Shown here: positions 20,351-32,039 of the stretch, in pieces
Layout of the letters: the number at the start of each line of letters is the position of its first letter
Position numbering within the stretch: the stretch's first letter is position 1
Assembly: GCA_016808115.1 (NCBI GenBank)
Contig: JAEQBH010000128.1
Span: forward strand, 62,001-126,000
Source of the DNA: Tetrastigma voinierianum
Lineage: Eukaryota; Streptophyta; Magnoliopsida; Vitales; Vitaceae
Direction: 5' to 3'
Length of the DNA: 64,000 nt
The notes under the pieces: generated by a model
What the model saw: the letters and a program-made list of their open reading frames with translations, nothing else
What the model was told of the DNA's origin: nothing
The model's database searches: none
Translations under genes and position numbers: made by a program

Positions 20351-22191
20351 CTTCCCAAGCAAAGAAAAGAAAATTTTATTTGTCCTCGAACAATTTAGCT
20401 TTATTTTTAGGGACATTTTTCTATTTTCTACTGCAATCCTTTTTGAATCAACAACTTGAATTGAAACTAGTTAGTTGTAGCATGGTTTCAAATTTAGTTT
20501 TCAATTCAGAATTAGGAAAAAATTTTAATTACTGTTACAAAACAAACTAATGATTTTAAAGTACAAACAATTCGATTGATTAATCTACGATACGTGAGTG
20601 TGTGATGTTCTTCTTTCCTTTCCTCCTTGGTAGAATTAGCTAATCTTTTAGGGCTTTACATAGTTACTGCATTTTTAGTTCTTCAAAGTCCCATATGCTT
20701 GTTTTTCATATTAGTCTCCACTAATGTAGGCAAGTACAACCTTCAAGATCAATTAGGTCTTTTAGGCTTGTAAAGTTTGGCTTGGGTAATAGGGTGGATA
20801 ATTGGAGAATTTAGGCTAAAAATTACCCAAATTCCAATCTTCAATTTTGCATCTTTGCCTCTATCCTTCATCCCTTTCTTTCCTACTGATTGTCAGAAAA
20901 AAAAAAAAAAAAATTCCCCCAAACTTGATCTTGATGCATCATACTACATACTCTCATCTTGGTATTTTTATTTACTATTGTCATACTTATCAATTCAGTT
21001 CCTTTAGATAGAAGCCCCCCCGCTTTTTTTTTTTTTGCTTTTCTTTTTCTTATTAAAGATTTTTAGGAATAGTGCAATGTCATGTCTTTTTAGGCTTTCT
21101 ACCACTCTTAGAGAACTTTGGGTTAGCAGCTCCCATACCAGTTGGCATTAGGGTACTAGGTGTTGAAACACCCCTATGAACTTAATTGTTCAAGAGAGGA
21201 AGACCATAATACAAAACTTATTCCAGTTTGAGAGTTTACAACCTTTGACTTCTCCTCTGCATTCCTTTCCTTTCCTTCAATTGTTCTCTTCTTTTTCCAT
21301 CCTTCATTCTTGTTTTTGCTTTCAAATCAAAATAACATTCCAACAATCTTGTCATTTTCTACATTTTGAAGTTCTTTTCCTAAAACCTGGGCAATAAAGG
21401 GTTATTTACTGTAGGATTAGAATAAAGGAAGGGTTTGAGGTTTCTAATTGCTGTTTTAATGAAGAAATTAGACAATTTGGCTCAATTCTGGAACTAGAGT
21501 GTATGCATATGCATATTATGCGGGTAAGCTTGAAAGGCTCAAACTTCCAAGGATAGCCTATATCACTTCCTGTTAGTGGCATTGCCTAGGATTTTGCCTT
21601 GACTAATAATCTAACAAGTTCTAGGATATTGGACTATTTGACTGTGACTGAACCTAGAAGATGTCCCTAATCTTTCACAATTTGTTAAGGACTCACTTTG
21701 ACCATGTGCATTGTTTTTTTCAGGATTTTTACTGACCTTACTGTTTACACAAACAGTCTCAAAAGCCTTATTTATGCTTTCTATTAAGTACATCTTCCTA
21801 AATCTGAACATTCAACTTCATTCTAGCTAAACTTGCAACTTCCTTTTTCAGTTAAGTGAAGCCTACCACAATTTCATGTACATTTATTGTTGGACTCTTC
21901 AGTAGTTGTTATGCCAATTCAACATATCATTTCATTATTTGCAAACAAATCAAGAATGACATATGCAACTTGATTCAATCAATTCAATGCATCCAAACAA
22001 TTCACAGCTTCCACCAAACCCATTGTTTACATTAGACTCTTTCATTTATTTAAAACAAAAACACAATCTATAGTGCACTTAACACAAGACTCAAAGAATT
22101 TCACACAGAATCATTTAGTAATTGGTTTTGAGCTTTTATTAAGAGGAATGATTACAAATTTTGTTTGGAGAGAAAAAAAAAATACAAGGGT
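20351..22191 (-). other. R4 noncoding 3' region
   Basis: No supported gene. The stretch is AT-rich with homopolymer runs (20899-20913, 21026-21037). A weak match (CAGCTCCCATACCAGTTGGC, 21126-21145) to the conserved 3' block of R3 and R6 is the only notable feature. The small plus-strand frames lack any family motif. Confidence 0.5.
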
Positions 22192-23880
22192 TCATTTTCT
22201 TCTTTTGTAGGATTTGGAAGTTTTTAGGTTTGGGGGTTCAAGGTTAAAGCTAGCTAAAGATGGTGGAAACTTGGGAATGGAGATGTCTGGCTTTTCTTTT
22301 TCTGGTGGTTCTTCCTTGTTAAAGAAGAAATAATTATTGGTGTACTCCACAAGGGTGATCAATTGATCTTGCCTACTATCCAAGGTATTCATAGATCCTT
22401 CAAATTTAGTGAGCACATTGTGTTTGTTCACTAAATTTGAATTCACTGGTTCAGACTATCATTCCATAATTTATGTTTGTAATTATTATCCATCTCTAGA
22501 TCTTTGTCTCTTTTCTCCATGAGCTTTCCAAATTCCTTGAATTATTCCTTATATAGATATTTGAACCCCTCTACCTTCTGCAACATACCGGCTTCCATCT
22601 TTCCCTCTCTCTTTTCTAAAAATGAAAGCACCTCTTCATCCCTTTTCAGTTGTTCATTGTAGAAGGTCTTTATTTTTGTGTCCAACCTTTGCATCAATTC
22701 TCTTTCTCTCCTTTCTATTTCTTCTTTCCATTCCTCATCCCTTTGTTTGAGTATTTGTTCCCATCGTTGTTCCCTTCTTCTGAAGTCAGCCTCTAGAAAC
22801 TCCTCTATGATCTTTTGTTGTTGTTCCCATCTCTTTTCTCTCTTTTCCATTTCCTTTTTTATTGACACTAGCATCTCCATAATTTCTGCATTTCCTTGAT
22901 TACTCCTGGAACACTCTGCTGGTTCAGAAAAGTTCTCCCTTACATTAGGAGGTGAGTGAATTAATGGACTTCTTCTGCTCTGCATCTCATCCTCAGCTGG
23001 CAGTTGGACCTCATTTGGGATTTGTTCCATCCCTAACTGTTCTTGTTCTTCTTCCTCAAGCTCCTATGCTACTTCCACAATCTCCATTTCCCCCATCTTT
23101 CTATTCTTTGGGCCTTTTATCACCCTTGTCAATGTTAAGGGAGAAACCTTAAGACAGGTTTCTTCCTCTTCCCATATCCCATGAACTCCAGCCAAAATAC
23201 AGAGCCTAGTAATTGTTGCTGGATGAGGGATTAGTCCCCTTTTTACATTTTTCTAGAAGCTCCTTATGGATGATTCAATTATCTTCCCCACATCGAACTT
23301 GTATCCCTATAGTAAGGCATACAAGATGATGGCTTCTTGCTCCCTTATAGTGCTCAAATGCTTTGGGGGAATCATGATAGAAGCAATGAAATAAAACCAC
23401 ACCTTACCTTCTTATGTCAGTGAGCCTCTATTGATGGATTCATGGGGGTTCTGCTGATGAACCACCCCTGTGTTGATGCACAATCTTCTGTAGTTTAGAA
23501 TCTCTAAGCAATTTTTTGTACTTATATCCATTCTTGGGACCCTTGATTTGGAGAACTTCATTAATTCTTTCATGACCCATGGGGACCCATATTCCTTTGA
23601 CGAATACTGAATCTTCCTACATATCTATCATGTTAGCATAGAATTCCCTGACTACTGCAGCAAAGCCAGGTGGTTTATGCTTGCAGAACAAACTCCAACC
23701 CCTTTTTTCTATTATCTCTACAAAGGGTGAGATGAACGTACCAAACACCCTTTCTCCAATAAATCCTTTGTCACTTAGATTCTTCACCCAGAAAGAGTAG
23801 GCTTCATCTGAATGAATGCTTTATCGTCTTTTGATTCTTTGGTTTGCTCAGCTTCACTTTGCTCAGTTCTTTTCTGCTTG
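22192..23880 (-). pseudogene. R4 plant transposon-domain ORF with coiled coil
   Basis: The minus-strand reading, in two or three frames, gives KGFIGERVFGTFISPFVEII, then GWSLFCKHKPPGF, then VVREFYANMIDM (about 23615-23655), then SVFVKGIWVPMGHERINEVL (about 23560-23612). The order FYAN, then V-(Y/F)-V-(R/K)-G-x-x-(V/I)-P-x, then IN-(E/x)-(V/L)-L is that of the domain annotated as putative plant transposon protein, found in Athila/Tat-associated ORFs. The C-terminal part (22542-23030) is a 162-codon open frame rich in Glu, Lys and Arg that should form a long coiled coil (heptads in about residues 50-150). A further frame at 22192-22446 ends it. Its role is unknown. It has stops and frameshifts. 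Confidence 0.7.
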
Positions 23881-24019
23881 TTTCTTTTAAAGTTTGGGTT
23901 TTCTTAAACTCTTTTACCTTCACAGAACCTGTTCATTTAAACACATTTCATATACCCATTTCTAATATGAATAATTAATATTCATTTAAAACATAATTAT
24001 TTATGGTATGATTCTTCTA

Positions 24020-25513
24020 AACACATTCTTGCTTCCCTGAGGAACCAGTAACATGGAAGAAGATTTAAAGAGACTAAGGTAAGAAAACAAAACTACAACC
24101 CTTCATTTTTTTTTAATTTTGGGTTTGGAGAAAAACCACAGCTTTGTCATAAAAGATGTTCTTGGATGGTTTAATTGATTTGAGGTTGATTTGTATTGTT
24201 GAGTTTGGGATTGGTTTGGAGGGAGTGTTTATAAAGGGGAAAAATGTTGGGTTTCAAAGGAAATCTTGTCAAAACCCTTGTTCTTGTTTGGCTATAGATT
24301 AAGTTATAAATCATCCAAATGAAGTTGATAACAGATTGGTAAAGAACCATAAAGAGATAGGGATACAAATGTATAGAAGGGACCGAGGAGAAAATTGTGG
24401 CTCTAAAACCTAATATGGGAGCTAAAGGTGAGCTCGGGTAGCTCACGAGTTATGCTCTATTTTGGGTATTATTATAGTGTTTTGGCCATAAGTTGAGTTT
24501 CACTCATCCAAATTGAGTGATTCAAAATTATAGGTAAAATAGAATTCTAGGAAAATAATTTATTTGAAGGAAGTGTATGCAAATTGTAACCCCAAAGTTC
24601 CCAGAAATTTGTCAAAGTGGAGCTATGTGTAAGAATAGTCTGATTCTGTTTTGCAAATTGGAGTAGTATGGATGTAAAAATCTGATAACTTGAGTTTGTT
24701 GATCAGGTGAATGATTCAAATTGGATAAGAAACCTTAGAACTATGAAAGCTGGAAATTGGTAGAAGGGATCATTACCAATTTATGGAGTTAAGACCTGCG
24801 AGAGTGAGAGGAAAAATAGTAAATGCTTAAGTGAAATTTGGGCATACCGACCGAGTTTGGCATAAAATGCCATAACTGTGTTTGGGTGATCCGATAGTAT
24901 GATTCCAATTCCCCTCACCTGGAAATAGACTCATAGAGATATAATTTTCTTGGGAAGCATGAGAAAAATATGGCTCATGTGTCCCTAGAAAATTTTGCAA
25001 ACGAAGGAGCATTTGGTAGACATCAACCCTAACCAAAAACTCCAAGAATAATCGACTAATATGTGATTGTCATTGTATTTGAATAGGGGCCGACGAGGAG
25101 GCAAGCCCGAATTGAAGTTGAGATTCCGAAAATTGGAATCAAAGCGATGATTTTTGGTTTGTTCTCAAACCCTCTCTCTATTTATAAAATATTTGAATAA
25201 TTACGAAATGATTTGAATTTTGGAAATGATTGATAAGAAAGTGCATATTGATTTGTTTTAGGTAATTTAAGACAATTGCTTGTGAAACGAATTTGCATAA
25301 GAAAATTGCATGAATGTGAAATGTTCTATTTGCATACAAATGTATATATATATACTATTGTAAATTGTATTGAATGATTTTAATGCCCTTAAAATAATGT
25401 TAGCCGTTAGAATTCGAGTTAAGGATAAATTGGTATACCAATAAGAGTCGAACAAACGTACTATTGTGACATACTGATCCTTAGCCCAGTGGGACAGTAT
25501 CGGTATTGTACAC
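24020..25513 (+). repeat. R5 5' LTR, first part (5'-truncated)
   Basis: It is collinear with 41540-43010 of the 3' LTR over its length, for example GAAGATTTAAAGAGACTAAGG at the start. It includes the splice-donor-like AAGGTAAGAAAA (24076-24087) and phased CCAAAT motifs. Homology begins near 24005-24025, so the LTR start TGTAACGCCC is missing. R6 interrupts it at 25513 and it resumes at 35566. The short reverse frames are not genes. Confidence 0.8.
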
Positions 25514-27256
25514 TGATTCGTGCCACAGTAGGCTGAGCTAAAATCAACAATATTTATATACCTAAGCTCCTACAACTGCCGTAGTCAAGCTACTGCAGTA
25601 TAGTGGTCTAGGGTCGAACACGGGGATGGGTTTTCTTCATAAAAATGGTTTGCATTAGGGCATGAAGGTAAGGCTTTCTATTTGGACTCTTTGGAATTTA
25701 TTCAAAAGCGGGAATGGTTTGAAAAAACGAGGAAATTGTAAAGCGAAAGTTAAAAGCCCCGGAAATTAACAATGAAGAAATTTACTTTGAAGATTTAGGT
25801 CACTAACTTGGCAAGCTAGGGCAAACACATGTCCTCAGGTTTTATCCTCCTATGTGAGTCAACACAGGATGTAGTTATGGCCCCTTTTTGTTTACAACCC
25901 TAACATTCTTTTATCATTTTTTTGAGGCTCGTAAAGATCTAAAGAATCACAGTGCATCTCTCACCCGAGCAACGAACCACACAAGCATGGAGAGTATTGA
26001 CTGAGCTAGTAAAGACCATCTGAGATCACGGTGCATCTCTCATGAGCATTGAACCACTAAAACATGGAAAGTGGCGAAACAATAGAAAAGCAAATGTTAT
26101 TTAACCCTAATTTGAAGAACCCTAACATGTGAATATTACCTCATAGGCGAGTAAGGACCATCTAAAGAGCCACAGTACCTCTGTCACTAAGCACTGGATC
26201 TAAAGCATGGAGAGTATTGGCCAAGACAATAACATCCTATGTTATGCAACTTTGAGTTTGAAGATAAGGTATAAATACACTGCCCATAACTTTGATGTAG
26301 GGACAACATGCTTAACTCTCTTTGCCAAGCTAGCTTCCTTCCTCTTCAAAGGAAGGGCATGACATCTCTTGGTGTCATCTTGAGGTGTGCTTGCGTGGGA
26401 AAGTGAAAAGAAAGAAGAGAAAGAAGAGAAGAGAGAAATAAAAAGCAAAACTAAAAATAAAAACAATTTATTTACAAAAGTAAAACTTACAACTTCTATT
26501 CTCCCCAAGCGATACTTGAAATTGTTGCTTAGGTTTACAAAACAAAGAGGGCTTTATATAGGCCTCTCAGGTATGAAAATACCAAAAACCCCAATAACTA
26601 AGCTAAGTTATAGGATAGGAGAGTAATTCACCAAGTTTGGAAGCGGTTGCATTAATTACAAGGATGACAGGCACATGAAATTTCGCTACGAGGAGAATTT
26701 ACTAATTAAGCGGGTGGCAAGGAGATTCTTGAGAAGTGTGAGGGTTCTGTTGGCAAGGGTTGCGAGGCTCGCTAGCTAAGCGAAATTTCGCTAAGCTAGC
26801 GAAATTTTCGATGGCAATTTATGATGGCCTGATCACGGTTGCTAGCGAATTTCGCAATGTGTCTTGAGATGCGAAGCTTGTTTATAGATTTACGAAATTA
26901 TAAGGAGTTCTGAGAAGCGGTTGCCAGCAGTTGCGAATTTGCACATTTCTTGATGCATTCCTCTGCGTCCTGTCTTCAGCGCATCTCATTTTCTTCACTT
27001 TGCCTTTGTTTTCCGTGATTTTTTGGGCTTGTTGATGGTGAGACTAAAATTCCCGACCTCATGATCGATCATTTGCGTGAGGTTGAAGTTCAAATGTGTA
27101 TAAAAGTCTACAAAACAGCAAAAACACCCTCGAGTGGCATAAGTGCTACTAAGATGAAACATGAACACTTGATTGGGATAAATGACATGATTAATGATCA
27201 AAAGCACTTTCCAAACCTATCTAATATAGGGTTGAGTACTTTTTGAGCACTAATCA
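25514..27256 (-). repeat. R6 3' LTR
   Basis: It is 1743 bp, from TGATTCG to CTAATCA. It holds the tRNA-Asp-like U5 module (25597-25621), a TATA-like site CCTATATAAAGC on the minus strand (26551-26562), and short repeated blocks (GCATGGAGAGTATTG; AGTAAGGACCATCT or AGTAAAGACCATCT) at 25930-26215. No gene. Confidence 0.85.
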
Positions 27257-28589
27257 CACCCCCAACCGAGCGTTGCTAGTCCATAGCAATGCAAAATAAA
27301 AAATTGAGATGCATGTGGTGATTTTCAAAAGGTTGTATTTGAAAGGTTATTGTGTACTTATACAAACTAACATTACTTTAAAGTGAACAGTGAAATCAAC
27401 ATTTGAAAACCTATATACAAGATAAAATCCATAAAGGAACAATTTTTAGAACATACTTGTTCCATGATTTTCAACTTGGATTTCCACCTAAGTCTAATGA
27501 GTTCATTTTTGTATCTAGATTGAGTCAATAAAATGCAAATTTGTTTCCCCTAACCCCCAGCATTGACATGGCCTTAAAGCTGTTGAACAATTAGATAAGG
27601 GCTGGTTACACTTCTCTTGCTTTACTCAATTATATTGTAGGATGCAATGCTTAAAAATCGACTTCACCAAAGTCCATGCTTGAGGGTCCACCGGCGACTC
27701 CCAACCACTTAAGGTTTAGGGCATCGAAGCGAAAGGATCAAAGACCCACTTGCTTTCTAAGGCTTCACCAGGACTTATTGACTTGAAAATCAAGCACCTA
27801 CAATTACGCTAAATTCTACCTATCCACCCATGTAGCGAACACAAAAATCGATGACTCTGACCAATTAAGGCTTAGGGCATCGGGTTTCAAGGCTTTATCG
27901 CATACACCCACGCGGGACCGTGCTGGGTTTCAAAGCAAAACTCACGATTTTATTTTTCTTTTTCTTCTTTTCTTTTTCTTTTTCTTTTCCTTTTGGAAGA
28001 CAACATTGGTCTTCAATTGTTGGTACTCAAATCTATCCTAGGTTGTCAACATGCCTAAGTTGGCTTTGCAAAGTGGAAGGAGGAGCATACAAATTCCTGA
28101 CCTATTGAAGCAATCTGGAAGTGCGGGTGTGTGACATAGCATAAAGGGAAATTTCCCAGTTGAACATCTTTGGAGCAGTGGTAGGAACACAAATTGTTTC
28201 AAGCATGGAATTTCTAGCATAGAAGTGACAAAATGATGATTCAATCATCGACTTAAAGCAATTCCAATTGTTCAATTTGAAGCAATTCTATTGTTCAATT
28301 GAAACAATTTAGTATGTAGTTTGAAAAGAAAACACATACTTATACATAGGGACCACGGTAAAGACAATATGCAAAAAAGAATATATATATATAATCACAG
28401 TAGCTTTTGATATAGCCAAAATAACAACTCTACATGCATAACGAGCTACACAAAAACATATCAACGCCTACTATGGCTAATACAAAAATCATAATCAAAA
28501 TTAGTAAATGAGTTGATAAAAATTTGAAACTATCACGTAAACGAAAAGAAACCTAACCACCTCCTTTAGCGTAGTGGTGGTGAGGTAGC
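27257..28589 (-). other. R6 3' noncoding region with polypurine tract and conserved block
   Basis: Next to the LTR the minus strand reads GGTTGGGGGTG, a good polypurine tract. At 27655-27935 lies the block shared with R3 (9375-9665), again with two internal CCATGTAGCGA / GGCTTAGGGCATCG or GGTTTAGGGCATCG sub-repeats. A CT-rich tract follows (27950-27990). No protein family is recognised here. Confidence 0.7.
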
Positions 28590-30707
28590 GAAACTGCTAT
28601 GAGTGGCTGCTAAGGATATCAATGAGAGCTGCATCGGGTGGCGGGCTCCTCTCTGGCGGGATCATGAGGAAGACCGGATGGGTCATGATGCGTGAAGCAT
28701 GGAATGGCAGCGTCCCCAGTGGCCTCATTTCGGCGATCTGCGGTCATGTCTTTGCATCTTGGGCTACGAGTGGTACTAGTGTGCGAATCGCATCCATCAC
28801 TCGACCATCTCCTCGAGCTAACATGTGTATACTCAGGTGGTAGTGTCTTTGAATATGAGGGCTGGGGATATGCGCCAGGAGTACTTAGGCCGGAAGTAGT
28901 GGGTGGAGAGGACGGTGGTGAAACGATCACGAAAATATGAGTGGGACTCCTGCGTACCTGCAGTGCCGAGGGCTTGTGGAGTGGATGGAATCTCTGTGTG
29001 CATCCTCAGCCTCCTCACCCGGTACCTCATCCTGGTCTCGCTGGTGTATATGGAAATGGACGGGCATAGTCATGTCAGGTCCACTTGCTACTACACAGCC
29101 AGACGTGCATCTCGGCATCTCCCATCCCCGGGCTCCTCGAGAATCCCATACGCTCGAACATAGGAAAGAGACACCGGAATAAATAGTGGTATGCTCTCCG
29201 CTCGTATGAGGGTCTCTCGGTGGACCTTCTCCTCAAGCGTGGAAGCGAAGTAATCACCCGACTCGGATGAAATTTGAACCCGAAGTACTAGAGATCAGGT
29301 CTGATGCCTCCCGAGATAGGCCCTCCCTCTGCGCATAATGCGCGGAGGGAATAAGCTGGTGCGCGACGGTGGTCGATGAAGAGCATCATATGAGGCGGAG
29401 GCGCCTCGCAGATAAAGGCGGGCCATTGTAACATCACGGCCGGTGCTCTAACCATCGCTGCGGGGCGGAGGGTGGGGCCCGATCTCTGTAACCCTCGGCA
29501 TTGCAGCGCGGTGGTGGCGCAATCTCAGGGGCTGAAATAACCATTTGGGCAGGTACACCTCGGCGGTCATCTATCTGAAATGAATCTCGGGGGATGGAGT
29601 CTGCATCCCAGAGATGTCTGTGGAGTGGTAGAGCTAGGACCACTCTCGGGTGAGTAGGGTGTCTCGGGTCATAAATGGGAGGCGAATGCCTCTCGATCCA
29701 ATCTCATCGACTCGGTATCGGGGTCGACCATCGATCCGGGAGCGTCGTGGGAATGACTCCTGGCCCGAAATGGTCGACTCACGGTATGTCACGCATTCCG
29801 GAATGGGGTGTCCCTCGAACATGGGCCTCGTCCAGCGGTCGGTGATAGGCGAGGTGAGTGTCGTCTGTTCTTGATGCGACCCGGTGATGATGGCGGTCGA
29901 GAGAAGATGATGACTCGCACGGGCTGAAGTGCGGGCCGTCTTGGAGGGCCGGGCCTCTAGCTCTCCTCGAGGAATGCGAGATGGGGCAGGGTCCCATCGG
30001 GTGTGCAGTAGCGTCTGGATGAGGCTCGTCGGGTATGGCCTCGAGGGACGGGTGATGGCTGCAGTGCGAGTGCGAGATCTTCAGACCTGGCTCGGGTGTG
30101 CTAAATCTATCCGGTAGAACACGGGACCCACCCTCGTGCGGACCATATCGATGTATAAAATAAAGCTGGCCGAAAAGGAATTGAACTCACTTGAATATGT
30201 ATTTGAGACTGTATGTACGACGAAGAGCTCCCGAACCCTGCCCAGATCCCCACGAGACAATATCGAGCGGGCTGTGGCGAGGCGAAATGGACCACAGATG
30301 TCTTAGAAGGCTTTCAGTATGATCGGACAACGATGCGAGCTCCTCCCAAAGGCCCAGGCAGGAACACGAAGTGTGACTCGGGTCTAAGCGATGGCCCAGA
30401 TGAGGCCCGGCCATGTGTGGTGAGGGCTCGCGGGAGGGGCCCGAGGCACGGCTCGGGCTGAACTCGGTGGGCGGGATCACGGGGGCCCGCGGCGGCCGTG
30501 GCTGGGCAGCGCTCGATGGCCCGGCCGGTGCCCCCAAGATGCGGGACGGTATTTGGGCAGCCCTAGGGCTCGAGGCGACGGTGATATGCGGGGAGCAATT
30601 TGCTGGAATCTCCGGGCACGAAAGGGAGGGGGCTGAATGTGGAGTTGTGATTTGGCTAATCTCCTCCCTTGCTTAAATAGGCCATTTTGAGCAGCCGAAT
30701 AATCCAT
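28590..30707 (-). pseudogene. R6 GC-rich transposon-domain ORF
   Basis: The segment is strikingly GC- and CpG-rich in an AT-rich window. Minus-strand frames begin with ATG at 30707 (MDYSAAQNGL) and run, with many frameshifts, to near 28590. Recognisable pieces are a DGRPRYRVDE and RLPFMTRDTLLTREWS region (29637-29715), EEKVHRETLIRAESIPL (29184-29234) and, one frame over, PMFERMGFS (about 29139-29170). These recall a conserved part of the plant retrotransposon-associated ORFs annotated as putative plant transposon protein, where EEKVHR, then a PRLLC-like stretch, then LGF follow each other. The N-terminal third is proline/arginine-rich. Its role is unknown. Much of the protein is unreadable, so the call rests on short motifs. 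A captured host segment is the alternative. Confidence 0.5.
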
Positions 30708-31223
30708 TGTGTGCCTTTTCGCTACTCCACTAGCAATTGGCTTCCGGATGGTCTTTACGCATTCAAAACTTTGGAAATTAATTACTAATATTAAATAATA
30801 AAATAACTATAAAATTATTATTATTAAATTTACTATAATACTATGAATAATATTTGAAACATACTATTTTTCATATACAACTAAATTATAAAGGAAAAAT
30901 TGCTAAGTTAAAAAAAATTGTGAAAAATTATTTAGACTAACAGAATCAACTAATATAAAACAAAAATTAAAATTTGTGAACTGCAGTCCGGTTTTTGAAA
31001 ACACCGAATCAGTTCAAGTTCAGCAATACTGAGAAATTCGAGGAGGATGATCTCCTCAACCCATGCAGTGGCTTGGACTGGCTCCATGATGTTAGGTGGC
31101 CATAAAGTTGAATGTTCCTGGAATGGTTGTGGATTTGAACAGATTGGCTTGCAATTGGTGTTGTTAGCGAGACCAATTCTCCTTCTCACGAGTTGATCAC
31201 TCTTTGTATTTTAAGGCTTTTTG

Positions 31224-31860
31224 TTATACACACTGATCAACTGAAACAACCTTATCAGTTATAGGATGTTCAGGTTCTAACAATTTTGGGTTGTCATTAA
31301 AATTGAAAATGTTCAATTCCAATATCATGTCACCAAATGTCAATTGCATGATTCCATTCCGGCAATTAATAATTGCATTGGCAGTGGCCAGAAATGGTCT
31401 CCCTAAAATGATTGGCACATGATTTGGTTCATTGGGGCCCGGGTCGCAGGTGTGCAGGACTACAAAATCTACTTGGATAGTAGAAATTGTCCGAATTTTA
31501 CAAGGACATCCTCGACTATCCTTGGGGGGATTTTCAGCGATCTATCGACGATGAGTGTGATTGAGGTAGGTTTAAGCTCACCTAAACCTAACTTCTTGTA
31601 TACTGAAAATGGCATAAGATTCACATTGGCTCCTAAATCTAGCAATGCCTTTTCCATGCAATTCCCACCAATATGAACTGGTATTGTGGGAGAACCAGGA
31701 TCCTTGTACTTAACGAGGTACTTGCTTTGGATTAGGGCAGCGGCCTGTGTTCGAGTGAAGGCCTTCTTCTCAATGCTAATCCTCTCTTTATGGTGCATAG
31801 ATCCTTTTAAAAATTTTTGCATAAGCCGGAATTACTTGGTTGATTAAGATCAAAGCAAGG
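31224..31860 (-). pseudogene. R6 protease region (Athila-like)
   Basis: The 117-codon frame (31822-31469) reads ALLDLGANVNLMPFSVYKKL, GELKPTSITL, then DRSLKIPPRIVEDVLVKFGQF. After a frameshift HVPIILGRPFLATANAIINC follows at 31330-31420. This is the Athila/Tat pepsin-like segment. At the place of the catalytic Asp-Ser/Thr-Gly stands Asp-Leu-Gly, a form common in Athila-group sequences. Further coding remnants continue to about 30950 (QEHSTLWPPNIMEP), then AT-rich sequence follows to 30740. RT does not follow. Confidence 0.85.
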
Positions 31861-32039
31861 TATGTTAACCTTTACTTGCCCCTTAAGACCTCGAGCATGC
31901 ACACGCTTGTTGAGTTTCACTGTCTTTCTCGATGCTTGTGGAAAAGGAGGTGGTATACGATATTTCATTGTGTCATCCTCTAGGAAATATATGCTCGGGT
32001 TGCATTTTTTCTGCTGGATTCTTCACGAGGCTTTGCGAG

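Larger units (their letters stand above)
14396..24020 (-). mobile_element. R4: rearranged Athila/Tat-like element, minus strand
   Basis: The parts from right to left are a transposon-domain ORF remnant (23880-22192), a noncoding 3' region, a polypurine tract at 20329, LTR sequence (20328 to 14482, with a second LTR copy inside at 17098-19743), a tRNA-Asp-type primer site at 14457-14475, and a short LTR-like start at 14396-14430. An LTR with a polypurine-tract side on its right and a primer site on its left implies a tandem or recombined element, not one simple copy. No gag or pol is visible. The right end stops at a junction with the R5 LTR near 24005-24025, and no target duplication can be defined. 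Confidence 0.6.

Noticed and set aside
28590..30707. Captured host gene or bacterial contamination, suggested by high GC
   Set aside because: The segment is internal to R6, continuous with its flanks and carries plant retroelement ORF motifs on the same strand. I kept it as an element ORF with low certainty.
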